A program made the position numbers and the translations under genes. The notes under the pieces are model-generated. The model was given only the letters and a program-made list of their open reading frames with translations, had not been told where the DNA came from and did not search any database. This document shows, piece after piece, positions 35,717 through 47,208 of a stretch of 64,000 nucleotides of DNA. The first letter of the stretch is position 1; every line of letters starts with the position of its first letter. The stretch is from the NCBI RefSeq assembly GCF_004300825.1, contig NZ_CP036250.1:2722001-2786000 (forward strand), read 5' to 3'. This DNA is from Egicoccus halophilus. Its GTDB lineage: Bacteria; Actinomycetota; Nitriliruptoria; Nitriliruptorales; Nitriliruptoraceae.

Positions 35717-36178
35717 ATGAGCCGAAACATCGCCACCACCGACCGTGTCGAGCGCGACGCGCTGCTCGACTTCGTGCGACCGCGCCACAAGGTGGTCCTG
35801 AGCTCGTTCCGTCGGGACGGTTCGCCACAGTCCTCGCCGGTCACGGCCGGGCTCGACGGCCAGGGCCGGCTCGTGGTCGCCACCTATCCGCAGCGGGCGA
35901 AGACGAGGAACTTCCGACGCGACCCACGGGCGAGCGCCGTCGTGCTCTCCGACGACTTCGACGGCCCGTGGGTGCAGCTCGACGGCGAGGTCGAGGTGCT
36001 CGACCTCCCCGACGCGGTCGAACCGCTGGTCGAGTACTTCCGGGTGATCGCGGGCGAGCACTCGGACTGGGACGAGTACCGCCGGGCGATGGTGGACCAG
36101 GGCAAGAGTCTGCTGCGAATGACGATCACCCGCTGGGGCCCGATCGCCACCGGCGGGTTCCCGCCCGAACTCGCCTGA
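35717..36178 (+). CDS. PPOX-class (pyridoxamine 5'-phosphate oxidase fold) protein, likely F420- or flavin-dependent
   Basis: The 153-residue split-barrel protein matches the actinobacterial PPOX class, which bind F420 or flavin. Conserved parts are HKVVLSSFRRDGSPQSSPV, LVVATYPQRAKTRNFRRDP and the C-terminal TITRWGPIATGG. The start is ATG 35717. It is followed by an MFS transporter 14 bases later and probably shares a transcript. The redox substrate is unknown. Confidence 0.8.
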   Translation: MSRNIATTDRVERDALLDFVRPRHKVVLSSFRRDGSPQSSPVTAGLDGQGRLVVATYPQRAKTRNFRRDPRASAVVLSDDFDGPWVQLDGEVEVLDLPDAVEPLVEYFRVIAGEHSDWDEYRRAMVDQGKSLLRMTITRWGPIATGGFPPELA

Positions 36179-36192
36179 GAGACCGCTCCACC

Positions 36193-37515
36193 GTGTCCCG
36201 ACCGCTCAGCGAGCGTGTGTACGCACGCCTCGTCGCCGACGACGGCGCCCGCGACGAGCTGCCACCCGCCGTCGCCCGGGCCGTGCCCGCCAACGCCACC
36301 CGCCAGGTCGGTGGCCTCGCGCTGCAGGGCGCCGGGGACCTCGTCGTCGACCCCAAGACCGTCCTGGCCTGGCTGCTCGGCGCCGTCGGTGCCCCGGCCG
36401 TCGTCGCCGGCCTGCTGGTCCCCGTGCGCGAGTCGGGCTCGATGCTCCCCCAGGCCGCGCTGGTGCCGTGGTTGCGCCGCAAGGCGGTCCGCAAGCGGGT
36501 CTGGGTCGCGGGCGAGCTCGGCCAGTTCGTCGCCGTCGTGGCCATCGCCGTCCTCGCGGCCACGACGACCGGTGCGGTCGCGGGCTGGGGCGTCCTCGCC
36601 GCGCTCGGCGCGTTCGCCCTGGCCCGGTCGGTGACCTCGATCGCGTCCAAGGACGTCATGGGACGCACCGTTCCCGCTGGTCAGCGCGGGCAGCTCAACG
36701 GCTGGGCGTCGGTGGCCTCGGGCGGGGTCGCGGTCACCCTCGGGCTGGGCCTGCGCCTGCTGGGGGACGGAGGGACCACCGACGCCACCGCCCTGGCGAT
36801 CCTGATCGGCGGTGGAGCGGTCACGTGGCTGCTCGCCGCCGGGGTGTTCGCCCGCATCGTCGAGGCTCCCGAGCCCGTCGAGGATGCCGACGAAGCCCCC
36901 GGGGCACTGGCGACCGCCGTCCGCCTGCTGCGCCACGACCGGCCGTTCCGTTCGTTCGTGGTGGCCCGCACGCTGCTGCTCGTGTCGGCGCTGACGCCGC
37001 CGTTCGTGGTGACCCTCGCCAGCCGACAGGGCGGTGGCGGCCTCGCCGGCCTCGGACCCTTCGTGCTCGGCAGCGGCATCGCCTCGCTGCTCGGCGGACG
37101 GCTGTGGGGACGGGCGGCGGACCGTTCGAGCCGGCGGGTGATGGTCGCCGCCGCCGTGATCGCGACGACCGCCACCCTGGCGTTCCTCGCCGCGCTGCAG
37201 GTGCCGACGCTGCGGGACACGGCCTGGCTGTACCCGGCCGTCTACCTGGTGCTGGCACTCGCCCACACCGGCACGCGGATCGGCCGCAAGACCTACGTGG
37301 TCGACCTCGCCGACGGCAACCGACGCACCGAGTACGTCGCGGTCTCCAACGCCGCCATGGGACTGCTGCTGCTGGCGACGGGAGCGTTGTCGTCGGCCGT
37401 GGCGGGCTTCGGCCCCGCGGCGGCCCTGCTGCTGCTCTCGGCCCTGGGGGTGGCCGCCGTCCCCGCGGGCCTGCGCCTGCCGGAGGTCAGCGGCGAGCGG
37501 GCCGCCCGCCGCTGA
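36193..37515 (+). CDS. MFS transporter
   Basis: The 440-residue membrane protein has about ten to twelve hydrophobic helices arranged in two halves with a central cytosolic loop (EAPEPVEDADEAPGAL). WGRAADRSSRRVMVAAA resembles the loop motif that follows helix 8 in MFS proteins. The start is GTG 36193, because the upstream open frame runs through the PPOX gene in another frame. The substrate cannot be predicted. Confidence 0.75.
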   Translation: MSRPLSERVYARLVADDGARDELPPAVARAVPANATRQVGGLALQGAGDLVVDPKTVLAWLLGAVGAPAVVAGLLVPVRESGSMLPQAALVPWLRRKAVRKRVWVAGELGQFVAVVAIAVLAATTTGAVAGWGVLAALGAFALARSVTSIASKDVMGRTVPAGQRGQLNGWASVASGGVAVTLGLGLRLLGDGGTTDATALAILIGGGAVTWLLAAGVFARIVEAPEPVEDADEAPGALATAVRLLRHDRPFRSFVVARTLLLVSALTPPFVVTLASRQGGGGLAGLGPFVLGSGIASLLGGRLWGRAADRSSRRVMVAAAVIATTATLAFLAALQVPTLRDTAWLYPAVYLVLALAHTGTRIGRKTYVVDLADGNRRTEYVAVSNAAMGLLLLATGALSSAVAGFGPAAALLLLSALGVAAVPAGLRLPEVSGERAARR

Positions 37516-37560
37516 CCGCGCCCTCGACGTTCGGTCCCGTGGCACCGCGACGCCGGGCGG

Positions 37561-37995
37561 TCACCCCTCGCGCAGGTCCAGGCCGGCGCGGACCCGCACG
37601 AGCTGGGCGAACCCGCTGGGGTCCTGCACCGTCAGCGTCGCCCCGGGGTGACGCAGCCACCGCCGGCCGGCGAGCGCCCCGACCGGTTCCCGGAACGTCA
37701 GGCACACCCCGGCGCGGGTGGTCGTCCCGAACGTGACCCCCCGGTCGGCCAACGACAGGTGGGGGCCGATCGCCTTGATCGCCCGGAACGGACCGGTCAG
37801 CGTGACGTCGGTGACGTTGTCGAGCGTCGTCTCGAGCCACCACAGGCCGAAGCGCACCCGCAGGACCTGCGCACCGACGACCACCTGCGCGGTCTCCGGG
37901 CGCACCCCCAGCAGACGCAGCAGCGGTCGGTACCGGGGTTCGAAGTCGAAGGCGACGCCCTGCAGTCGCGAGCTCGCCGGTTGCCGGGTGTCCAT
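37561..37995 (-). CDS. Conserved hypothetical protein
   Basis: This 144-residue protein lacks membrane helices. It has a recognisable conserved core in Actinobacteria ([48 protein letters not shown]) but no assigned function. ATG 37995 fits the N-terminus. It converges on the MFS transporter with 45 bases between stops and is divergent from typA. Confidence 0.65.
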   Translation of the reverse strand: MDTRQPASSRLQGVAFDFEPRYRPLLRLLGVRPETAQVVVGAQVLRVRFGLWWLETTLDNVTDVTLTGPFRAIKAIGPHLSLADRGVTFGTTTRAGVCLTFREPVGALAGRRWLRHPGATLTVQDPSGFAQLVRVRAGLDLREG

Positions 37996-38173
37996 CGCCG
38001 CCTCCGTGGTCGTCCCCTCGTCGGGGTACCCCTCCCCGACCGCCACCGTGTGCGCCGGCCCTGTCCCGACGGGCCCGCGCCGCCGGCCGGTACGCTTGGT
38101 CGACCCCCTTCGCGTGCGTCCTCGTCGCGCGCGCCGTGGGGCGCCGTCCCTTCCTCGAACCTCGGTGCTACCT

Positions 38174-40030
<1,857 letters not shown>

Positions 40031-40036
40031 GACGAC

Positions 40037-40064
40037 GGTGGCCGCCCCGTCCGGGGCGGCCACC
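40037..40064 (+). terminator. Terminator after typA
   Basis: A perfect 12-bp stem GGTGGCCGCCCC with its complement around a GTCC loop begins seven bases after the stop. Confidence 0.75.
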
Positions 40065-40083
40065 TCCGGCATGCCGGGCGAGA

Positions 40084-41877
40084 TCAGTCGGCGAACACGA
40101 TCGGGGTGTCGCCGGCCACCAGACGCCAGTCGACCGCGTGGAACGCGTCGGCGTCGAGCACGCCCTGCTCGGCGGCCCAGACCGTGATCAGCTCCTGGAT
40201 GCTCTCGAGCGGGTCGTAGGCCACCTCGGCGGTCGGCAGGACCGGTGGGTTGCCACCGCCACCGGCGACGTAGTTGTCGGTCGCCAGGATGAACTCCTGT
40301 GTCGGGTCGAGCGGCTCGCCCTCGAAGCGGACGTCGACCAGCCGCTGCCCCACCGGGCGGGTCAGGTCGATGTCGTAGCTCAGCCCGTACACGTGCTGCA
40401 GGAACCACTGGGCGTTCGTGCCCGAGCGCACCAGGCTCGCTCGCGTGTGCGGTCCCGCGTCCTCGACGCCGGTGTAGAAGCTCGCCACCCACTCGAGGAA
40501 CTCGACGACCTCGCCACCGTTGACCTGTAGCGCGACCAGCACGTTGTTGTCGTACAGGTACAGCGACGCGAGCTGGCGGACGTTGACCTCGCCGGCCGGG
40601 ACGGTGACCGGGGAGGTCGTCAACGGCGAGCGTGCCGAGAGGATGGGCAAGCCCTCGTAGGCGGTGCCGACCAGGCCCTCGCGGGTCGCCTCGGCCTGCA
40701 CCAGCGCCATCATGTCGATCGCGGCGACGTCCTCGGTCATGGAGTTGCGCAGCGTCAGCTCCTGCAGCGACGTCGCGACCGGCGCGTTGACGTAGTCGAC
40801 CACCGCCTGGTGCTGGTCGGTGACCAACTCGACGATCGCCGGGTCGTCCGCGAAGTCGTTGGCGTTGAGGTGCGAGGCCGCCGCCTCGGCGATGCGCCAC
40901 TGGCCGCGTTCCTTGCGCAGCACCAGGTCGGTCACCCCCAGCCGCTGACCGTGGCTACCGGCCTGCGACACCACGACCTGCTCACCGGTCACCTGGTTGG
41001 TGACCAGCCGCTGCGGCACGTTGCTGTGCGTGTGCCCCGCGAGCAGGAGGTCGATGCCGGGCACCTGCTCGGCGACGGCCGTGCCGAAGTTCTCCGGGTA
41101 GGGCAGCTGGTCGCCGTAGGACGAGTTGTTCCCCAGACCGGCGTGCACGGCGGCGATGACGAGGTCTGCCCCCTTGGCCCGCATCTCCGGCACGTAGCGG
41201 TGCGCGGTCTCGAGGCCGCCGACGAAGTCGAGGCGCCCGTCGACGTGCGTGCGGTCCCACAGCGCGCTGCCCGGGGTCGTCAGGCCGAGGATGCCGACCC
41301 GGATCGGCTTGTGCCCGGGCAGGTTGACGGTCTCGATCACGTACGGGGTGAATGCCGGCTCGTCGGTTCCCGCGCGCAGCACGTTGGCGCCCAGCAATTC
41401 GGCGTCGAGCTGCTCGGCGAACGCCGACAGCACCGGCAGTCCGAAGTTGAACTCGTGGTTGCCCACGGTCATGGTGTCGTAGCCGATGGCGTTCATCGCG
41501 GTTGCGATCGGGTGCGGCGTGCCGTCTGCGACCGAGTCGATCGTCGCGTAGTAGCGGCCGAGCGTGGTGCCCTGGATCGTGTCACCGACATCGAGCAGCA
41601 GCGTGCTGCCCGGGGTGCGCTCGGCGCGGACCTGCTCGACCATGGTCGAGACGCGCGCCAGCCCGCGACCGGTGCCGTACGGGCGGTCCTGCAGGTAGTC
41701 CCAGTTGAGCAGGCGGGCGTGCAGGTCGGTCGTCGAAAGGATCGACAGCTCGGCCGTGTGGTTGACCACGGCGCGTGGATTGGCGGGTTGGGCCGAGGCC
41801 GGCAGCACGGTCACCAGTGCCAGCAGCAGCGCAGTCATGGCGGCACCGAACGTGCGGTGCCGTGGGGCGTGGGACAC
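40084..41877 (-). CDS. Secreted 2',3'-cyclic-nucleotide phosphodiesterase / 5'-nucleotidase
   Basis: This 597-residue protein has a signal peptide ending near ASAQ, a calcineurin-like metallophosphatase domain (STTDLHAR, DVGDTIQGT, GNHEFNFG, AGHTHSNV) and a C-terminal 5'-nucleotidase domain (GEVNVRQLASLYLYDN, LATDNYVAGGGGN). CpdB-type enzymes scavenge nucleotides outside the cell. GTG 41877 lies six bases after AGGAG. The lone gene reads away from putP. Confidence 0.9.
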   Translation of the reverse strand: MSHAPRHRTFGAAMTALLLALVTVLPASAQPANPRAVVNHTAELSILSTTDLHARLLNWDYLQDRPYGTGRGLARVSTMVEQVRAERTPGSTLLLDVGDTIQGTTLGRYYATIDSVADGTPHPIATAMNAIGYDTMTVGNHEFNFGLPVLSAFAEQLDAELLGANVLRAGTDEPAFTPYVIETVNLPGHKPIRVGILGLTTPGSALWDRTHVDGRLDFVGGLETAHRYVPEMRAKGADLVIAAVHAGLGNNSSYGDQLPYPENFGTAVAEQVPGIDLLLAGHTHSNVPQRLVTNQVTGEQVVVSQAGSHGQRLGVTDLVLRKERGQWRIAEAAASHLNANDFADDPAIVELVTDQHQAVVDYVNAPVATSLQELTLRNSMTEDVAAIDMMALVQAEATREGLVGTAYEGLPILSARSPLTTSPVTVPAGEVNVRQLASLYLYDNNVLVALQVNGGEVVEFLEWVASFYTGVEDAGPHTRASLVRSGTNAQWFLQHVYGLSYDIDLTRPVGQRLVDVRFEGEPLDPTQEFILATDNYVAGGGGNPPVLPTAEVAYDPLESIQELITVWAAEQGVLDADAFHAVDWRLVAGDTPIVFAD

Positions 41878-42061
41878 GGAGGTCTCCTGGGAGGCGGGTG
41901 GGTGGAGCCCGCGCATCCAAGCCCCCGGCCCAGGAGTGGGACAAGAGACCCGAACGGCCCGCGCGGATGTCGCCCGACATCCTCGGATACGTCCGTTCGA
42001 CCAATGACCACTCGCCTCGCGGAAACCTCGCGTCGAGGGTCGCGACGGACGAGGGGGCGTC

Positions 42062-43556
42062 GTGGTCGAGGTGTCGGTTCCGGTCGTGACCGCGATGGTG
42101 CTCTACCTCGTGGGCATGGTCGGCGTCGGGATCTGGATGTACCGGCGCACGCACGACCTCGGTGACTTCGTGCTCGGCGGTCGCTCGCTGGGTACGTACC
42201 CGGCGGCACTGTCGGCACAGGCGTCGGACATGAGCGGCTGGCTGCTGCTGGGCCTGCCCGGCGCGATCTACGCCTCCGGTCTCGGCGAGGCCTGGATCGG
42301 CATCGGCCTGCTGATCGGGACCTACCTCAACTGGCTGCTGGTGGCCGGCCGCCTGCGCACCTTCAGCGAGCAGGCCGGTGACGCGCTCACGCTCTCGGCC
42401 TACGTCGAGCACCGCTTCGAGGACCGGACCCGTCTCCTGCGTCCCACCTCGGCGGTCGTCACGATCCTGTTCTTCGCGATCTACGTCGCCTCGGGGCTGG
42501 TCGCCGGCGGGCTGCTGTTCGAGCTGGTCTTCGGTGTCGACCCCGAGCTCGCGATGGCGCTCAGTGCCGTCGTCACCGTCGCCTACACCCTGCTCGGTGG
42601 CTTCCTCGCCGTCAGCTACACCGATGCCTTCCAGGGCTCGCTGATGCTGGTGGCGCTGATCGTGGTACCGGTCGTCGGCGTGCTCGCCGACGGCGGTCTC
42701 GGGGCCATGAACCAGGCGGTACGCGCCGGCGCCCGGACTGCTCGACCTGTTCGGCGCGGCCGAGTTCACCGGTGACGGATGGGAGGACGCCGGCGCCCTG
42801 GGTGTCGTGGCGATCGTGTCCGGGCTCGCCTGGGGACTCGGCTACTTCGGTCAGCCCCACATCCTGGCCCGGTTCATGGGCATCCGCGACGCCGCCCTGG
42901 TGCCGGTCGCGAGACGGGTCGGGACCACCTGGGTGGCGATCTGCCTGGCCGGCGCGGTGCTCGTGGGCGTGGCCGGCATCGCCTTCTTCGACACGCCCCT
43001 GGACAACGAGGAGACGGTGTTCCTCGGGTTGATCACCGAGACGATGCCGGCCTGGATCGCCGGCATCCTGCTCACCGCCGTCCTGGCCGCGGTCATGTCC
43101 ACCGCCGACTCGCAACTGCTGGTGACCTCCTCCGCGCTGACCGAGGACGTCTACCGGGCCTACCTGCACCGTGACGCACCCCCACGGACCCTGCTGTGGG
43201 TCGGCCGCCTCACGACGGTGGCGGTCGCCGGCGTGGCGCTGTGGCTGGCGCTGCGTGGCGGGACGGTGCTCGATCTGGTCGCCTACGCCTGGGCCGGCTT
43301 CGGCGCGGCGTTCGGGGTACCACTGCCGCTGTCGCTGTACTGGCGACGCATGACCGACGTCGGTGCGTTGGCCGGCATGCTCGCCGGTGCCGTCACCGTG
43401 GTGCTGTGGAACAACGTCGTCGGCGGCGACCTGTACGAGATCGTCCCAGGGGTGATCGCCTCCGCCGTCGCCTGCGTCGCCTTCAGCGCCCTCGGGTCGC
43501 CACCACGGCGCGACTTCGTCACCCAGCTCGCCGAGGCCGAGGCCGCCGTCGAGTAG
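42062..43556 (+). pseudogene. putP: Sodium/proline symporter PutP, single frameshift
   Basis: Two adjacent frames add up to a 497-residue sodium:solute symporter of normal length. The first part runs from GTG 42062 (FVLGGRSLGTYPAALSAQASDMSGW, a PutP signature) to about 42729. The second continues PGLLDLFGAAEFTG, GLAWGLGYFGQPHILARFM and STADSQLLVTSSALTED to the stop at 43556. The break near 42729-42737 needs one base removed from GCCCGG to restore the frame. Either PutP is inactive or this is a sequence error. Proline dehydrogenase and P5C dehydrogenase lie 5-9 kb downstream, which supports proline as substrate. Confidence 0.82.
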
Positions 43557-43743
43557 CCGGGTTCACCGTCTCGGCGACCCGGCCGCGATCGGTCTCGGGG
43601 ACCGGTTCCGGGAATGTCGAGTCGCGGTCGTCCGGCGACGCTCGCAAACCTTCGACGGCGGCCGCTCGCCCGCGGTCCGGGTTGTCCCCAGGCTGCGACG
43701 AAGCCGATCGGTCGGTGTCACACCACGGTGCGACACTGGGGTC

Positions 43744-45336
43744 ATGCTGCTGCTCGAGGCGTTCCCGGACCTGGTGGCCGAACCGGCCACCAGCTACGAC
43801 CCTGCCCTACCGACGGCCGCCCCGACGTCCGGCGGCGGGGTGGATCTGGACTATCCGGTGTTGGCGCAGGCGCCGCTGCTGGGACAGCTGCTGGCCACGT
43901 TGCGGCAGGTCGACCGGCTGATCGCCGACGCGATCGACACCATCGTGGAGTTGCAGGACACCGAGCTGGCCGAAACGGTCACCGGCGTCCCGCTCGAGCA
44001 GTGGCTGCTCATCGTGGCCCGCCGCACGGGCACCGACCGGCGCATGCTGCTCACCACCGCCGACGTCTGCCGCCGCCTGCCCGCCCTCCGACACGCCTTC
44101 ACCGCCGGACGGATCTCCTGGTCCCAGGTCCGCACCCTCGTGCTCCAGCTCCACCGGCTCCCACACCGGCTCGACCGACAGCTCGACGCCGCGGTCGAGC
44201 AGGCCATCGATCGGGCCGAGACCGCCGACCCCGACAACCTCGCCACCCTGACCGGCTGGCTGGTGTCCGACCTCACCACCACCGACGAGACCGACCAGCC
44301 CGACGACGGGTCCGGGCCGGTCGAGTACCTGACACTCCAACCCCGCCTGGACGGCACCGGCGGACGGTTCCACGGCGAAGCCGGCCCCGAAACCTTCGCC
44401 CGCCTCGAAGCCGCCACCGACCCCGGCCCGGTCGGCGGTCCGACCCGGACCCGCTTCGGTGCCAGCCCCGACCCCGACCGGACCGCCGGCAGCATCGCCG
44501 AACGCGGCCGACGCCGGCTGCACACCCTGCTCGACCGGCTCGAAACCACCACCTGCACCACCTGCACCACCACCGACCAGGACGGCGGCAGCAGCGGAGG
44601 TCGCGTTGGGAGGCGGCGGCTCCCGCCGGTGCGGCTGCTGCTGCGTGCCGAACTCGACACCCTGTGCGACCGCCGACAGACCCCGGCACAACTGTTGACC
44701 CGGCTCGTTGGTGGGCGCATGACCCTCACCGCCACCGCCGCACGCCGGCTGATCGACGAACGCGGCGCAGAGCTGCGCACCATCGTCCTCGACACCACCG
44801 GCAACGTCGTCGGCGTCGGACGCCGTACCCGGATCCCGCCCGGCTGGCTCACCGACGCCGTCCTCGCGGTCCACGACACCTGCACCGAACCCGGCTGCAA
44901 CATCGCCGCCACCGCCTGCGACCTCGACCACGCCACCCCCTGGCACCCCACCCGGGCCGACCACCCGCCCGGGACCACCGACGCCGGCAACGTCGGCCCG
45001 CTGTGTCGCACCGCCAACCGCACCAAGGAACCCGACGGCTGGACCGCCACCCAGACCCCCGACGGAACCCGCCACTGGCACCACCCCCACACCGGCCTCA
45101 CCATCGACACCCTCCCCGCCACCACCCGCCTGCGCGTCCCGCCACCAGATGACCTGACACTGGCCGACCCGGCACCACACCACCGCAGCACGGCCGCCCC
45201 CGACGGCCACGACCCACCGACGTCACCGCCACTGACCGGATCGACCAGGCTCGTCCACCCCGGCGAACACCCTGACCGCCCCGCCCGCGACGTCCCCAAA
45301 CCCGGCACGGGCAGCGACCCACCCCTGCCCTTCTGA
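43744..45336 (+). CDS. DUF222 domain-containing HNH endonuclease
   Basis: The 530-residue protein has an N-terminal DUF222 helical domain (LPALRHAFTAGRISWSQVRTL) and a C-terminal HNH nuclease motif (CTEPGCNIAATACDLDHATPW, then GNVGPLCRTANRTK). A Thr/Cys low-complexity stretch (TTTCTTCTTT) sits between them, and the last 70 residues are Pro-rich and probably disordered. This multicopy family is typical of Actinobacteria and of uncertain role. No intein or intron is next to it. Confidence 0.88.
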   Translation: MLLLEAFPDLVAEPATSYDPALPTAAPTSGGGVDLDYPVLAQAPLLGQLLATLRQVDRLIADAIDTIVELQDTELAETVTGVPLEQWLLIVARRTGTDRRMLLTTADVCRRLPALRHAFTAGRISWSQVRTLVLQLHRLPHRLDRQLDAAVEQAIDRAETADPDNLATLTGWLVSDLTTTDETDQPDDGSGPVEYLTLQPRLDGTGGRFHGEAGPETFARLEAATDPGPVGGPTRTRFGASPDPDRTAGSIAERGRRRLHTLLDRLETTTCTTCTTTDQDGGSSGGRVGRRRLPPVRLLLRAELDTLCDRRQTPAQLLTRLVGGRMTLTATAARRLIDERGAELRTIVLDTTGNVVGVGRRTRIPPGWLTDAVLAVHDTCTEPGCNIAATACDLDHATPWHPTRADHPPGTTDAGNVGPLCRTANRTKEPDGWTATQTPDGTRHWHHPHTGLTIDTLPATTRLRVPPPDDLTLADPAPHHRSTAAPDGHDPPTSPPLTGSTRLVHPGEHPDRPARDVPKPGTGSDPPLPF

Positions 45337-45390
45337 CCGCCCCCGGGCTCCCTTCCACACCGCGTCCCCGCACCGCAGCAACCACCCGAC

Positions 45391-45431
45391 GCCCACCACG
45401 CACGCCTCGCCGAGGCGTCGCCGTGGTGGGC
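45391..45431. terminator. Long hairpin terminator
   Basis: Outer arms GCCCACCACG/CGTGGTGGGC and inner arms ACGCCTCG/CGAGGCGT form one long stem between the HNH gene and the convergent AraC-like gene. Confidence 0.75.
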
Positions 45432-45448
45432 TCGGCGTGCGCACCGCA

Positions 45449-45853
45449 TCAGCGCAGCAGGTCGGGCTCGACGGAGGCTGGTTGTAGTCGCAGGTCGCCG
45501 CGGCACGACGGCCCGGCGGCGGACCTGCCCGCTCGGATCTCGCGTGGGGTGTCCGAGAACGTCACGGAGGTCCGACCGAAGGCTTCGGTCGACCGGTAGC
45601 CGGAACGGACGGCGACCGAGAGCAGCGGCGTGTCACCCGCCACGACCGCCGCCGCGGCCAGCGACACCGGCCGCCAACGGACGGAGCTCGACAGCGGCAT
45701 GCCGGCCAACGACGTGAACGTCCGCCGCAGGTGGTGCGACGAGGTCTGCGCGATCGGCACGAACTCCTCGACGTCGCCCCCGTCTCCCACGTGCTGCTCG
45801 AGGTGCTGCTCGAGGTCTCGAGGGCCCGCTTCAGTCCGTCGATCGTCAGTCAC
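45449..45853 (-). CDS. Truncated AraC-family DNA-binding protein
   Basis: The 134-residue frame carries an AraC helix-turn-helix pattern: HHLRRTFTSLAGMPLS and VAVRSGYRSTEAFGRT, ending in TPREIRAG. In relatives this domain leads a longer protein with a GyrI-like effector domain, which is missing here; instead a short unrelated tail ends at 45449. The start is unsure: GTG 45853 directly abuts GAGGAG, and ATG 45886 is an alternative. It may be a remnant gene. Confidence 0.5.
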   Translation of the reverse strand: MTDDRRTEAGPRDLEQHLEQHVGDGGDVEEFVPIAQTSSHHLRRTFTSLAGMPLSSSVRWRPVSLAAAAVVAGDTPLLSVAVRSGYRSTEAFGRTSVTFSDTPREIRAGRSAAGPSCRGDLRLQPASVEPDLLR

Positions 45854-46026
45854 CTCCTCACGGTGACGCAGGCTTACGGGACCCATTCCCCCGTCACCCG
45901 ACGATCCGTGCCCGTTCCGATCGGGCGGTTCGCCGGGGGCTGCACGGTGTCTCTCGTCACCGGGGGGCGGCACCCGACGCCGCCACCGCTAGGTTGCGAC
46001 GGGCGTTCCCGACCCGCAGGTCCGTC

Positions 46027-47208
46027 GTGCCGATCGTCGCCCACTCCGCGCTGCCGACCTTCGGCGAGCTCGCCGCCGTCGGCGAGGACGTCCTCAGCCT
46101 CGAACAGGCGAGACACGCCGACATCCGTGAGTTGCACGTCGGCCTGCTCAACATGATGCCCGACGCCGCCCTCCACGTGACCGAGCAGCAGTTCATACGG
46201 CTCCTCGGCCACGCCAACCGGATCGTGCAGGTCTACGTCCATCCCTTCACCGTGCCCGGCCTCGTCCGCGACGACGCGGCACGCGACCACATCGAGCGGT
46301 ATTACACCCCGTTCGAGCAGCTACGCGAGGACGGCCTCGACGCGCTGATCGTCTCCGGCGCCAACGTGTCCAACCCGCGCCTCGAGCAGGAGGCGTTCTG
46401 GCAGCCGCTGCTCGAGGTGATCGACTGGGCCGGCGACCACGTCACCTCGGTGCTGTGCTCGTGTCTGGCCACGCACGCGCTGCTGCAGCACCTGCACGGC
46501 ATCTCCCGTCGTCCGCTGCAGAGCAAGCGCTGGGGCGTCTTCGCGCACCGTGCCACCCGGCCCGGCCACCCGCTGCTGCGTGGGATCAACAGCCGGTTCG
46601 ACGTGCCCCACTCACGGTGGAACGAGGTCACCTCGGTCCAGCTCGAGGCACGTGGCCTGCAGGTGCTGATCGAGTCGACCGAGGCGGACCTCCACCTCGG
46701 CGCCAGCGCCGACGGGATCCGCATGGTGTTCCTGCAGGGCCACCCCGAGTACGACACGGTGAGCCTGCTCAAGGAGTACAAGCGCGAGGTCGGGCGCTAC
46801 TCGGCCGGTGAGCTCGACCAACTGCCGCCGCTGCCCCAGCACTACGTGTCCGAGTCCGCGGCACGCCTCGCCCACCGCCACCTCGAGGCGGTCGTCGCAG
46901 CGCGCGAGGCCGGACGCCCGGCACCGCCCTTCCCGGAGGACGAGTTGGCCGCCGGGCTCGACAACACCTGGGCCGACACCGCCAAGGCCGTGTTCGCCAA
47001 CTGGCTCGGGCTCGTTCACCGCCTCACCGACGTGGAGCGTGGGGTCCCGTTCATGCCCGGCGTCGACCCCGAGGATCCCCTCGGTCTCCGCACCGACCGA
47101 CCGCACCGACCGACCGCACCGACCGCACCGACCGCACCGACCGCACCGACCGCACCGACCGAATCGTCGACCGACCACCACCCCGGGAGGGAACCCCATG
47201 CCACATGA
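46027..47208 (+). CDS. metA: Homoserine O-acyltransferase (MetA family)
   Basis: The 393-residue enzyme activates homoserine for methionine synthesis. Family motifs are LLNMMPDAA near the start, CSCLATHALLQ with the catalytic cysteine, SRWNEV and FLQGHPEYDT with the His and Glu partners. Whether acetyl or succinyl is transferred cannot be fixed from visible residues; the coupled sulfhydrylase suggests acetyl. GTG 46027 fits the family N-terminus. The C-terminus ends in a (PTA)n repeat from a 9-bp DNA repeat and overlaps metY by 11 bases. Confidence 0.88.
   Translation: MPIVAHSALPTFGELAAVGEDVLSLEQARHADIRELHVGLLNMMPDAALHVTEQQFIRLLGHANRIVQVYVHPFTVPGLVRDDAARDHIERYYTPFEQLREDGLDALIVSGANVSNPRLEQEAFWQPLLEVIDWAGDHVTSVLCSCLATHALLQHLHGISRRPLQSKRWGVFAHRATRPGHPLLRGINSRFDVPHSRWNEVTSVQLEARGLQVLIESTEADLHLGASADGIRMVFLQGHPEYDTVSLLKEYKREVGRYSAGELDQLPPLPQHYVSESAARLAHRHLEAVVAAREAGRPAPPFPEDELAAGLDNTWADTAKAVFANWLGLVHRLTDVERGVPFMPGVDPEDPLGLRTDRPHRPTAPTAPTAPTAPTAPTESSTDHHPGREPHAT
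47105..47162 (+). repeat. 9-bp tandem repeat inside the end of metA
   Basis: ACCGCACCG is repeated about five times, with diverged CACCGACCG units to its left, giving the Pro-Thr-Ala tail of MetA. Such an array can change length by slippage in whole codons. Confidence 0.85.

Noticed and set aside
43614-45506. Long ORFs in two other frames over the DUF222-HNH gene
   Set aside because: Arg/Pro-rich or Gly/Val-rich shadows; the HNH and DUF222 motifs are in one frame only.
45887-46026. SAM riboswitch upstream of metA
   Set aside because: I looked for known SAM riboswitch arrangements in the 140 bases and found no recognisable core.
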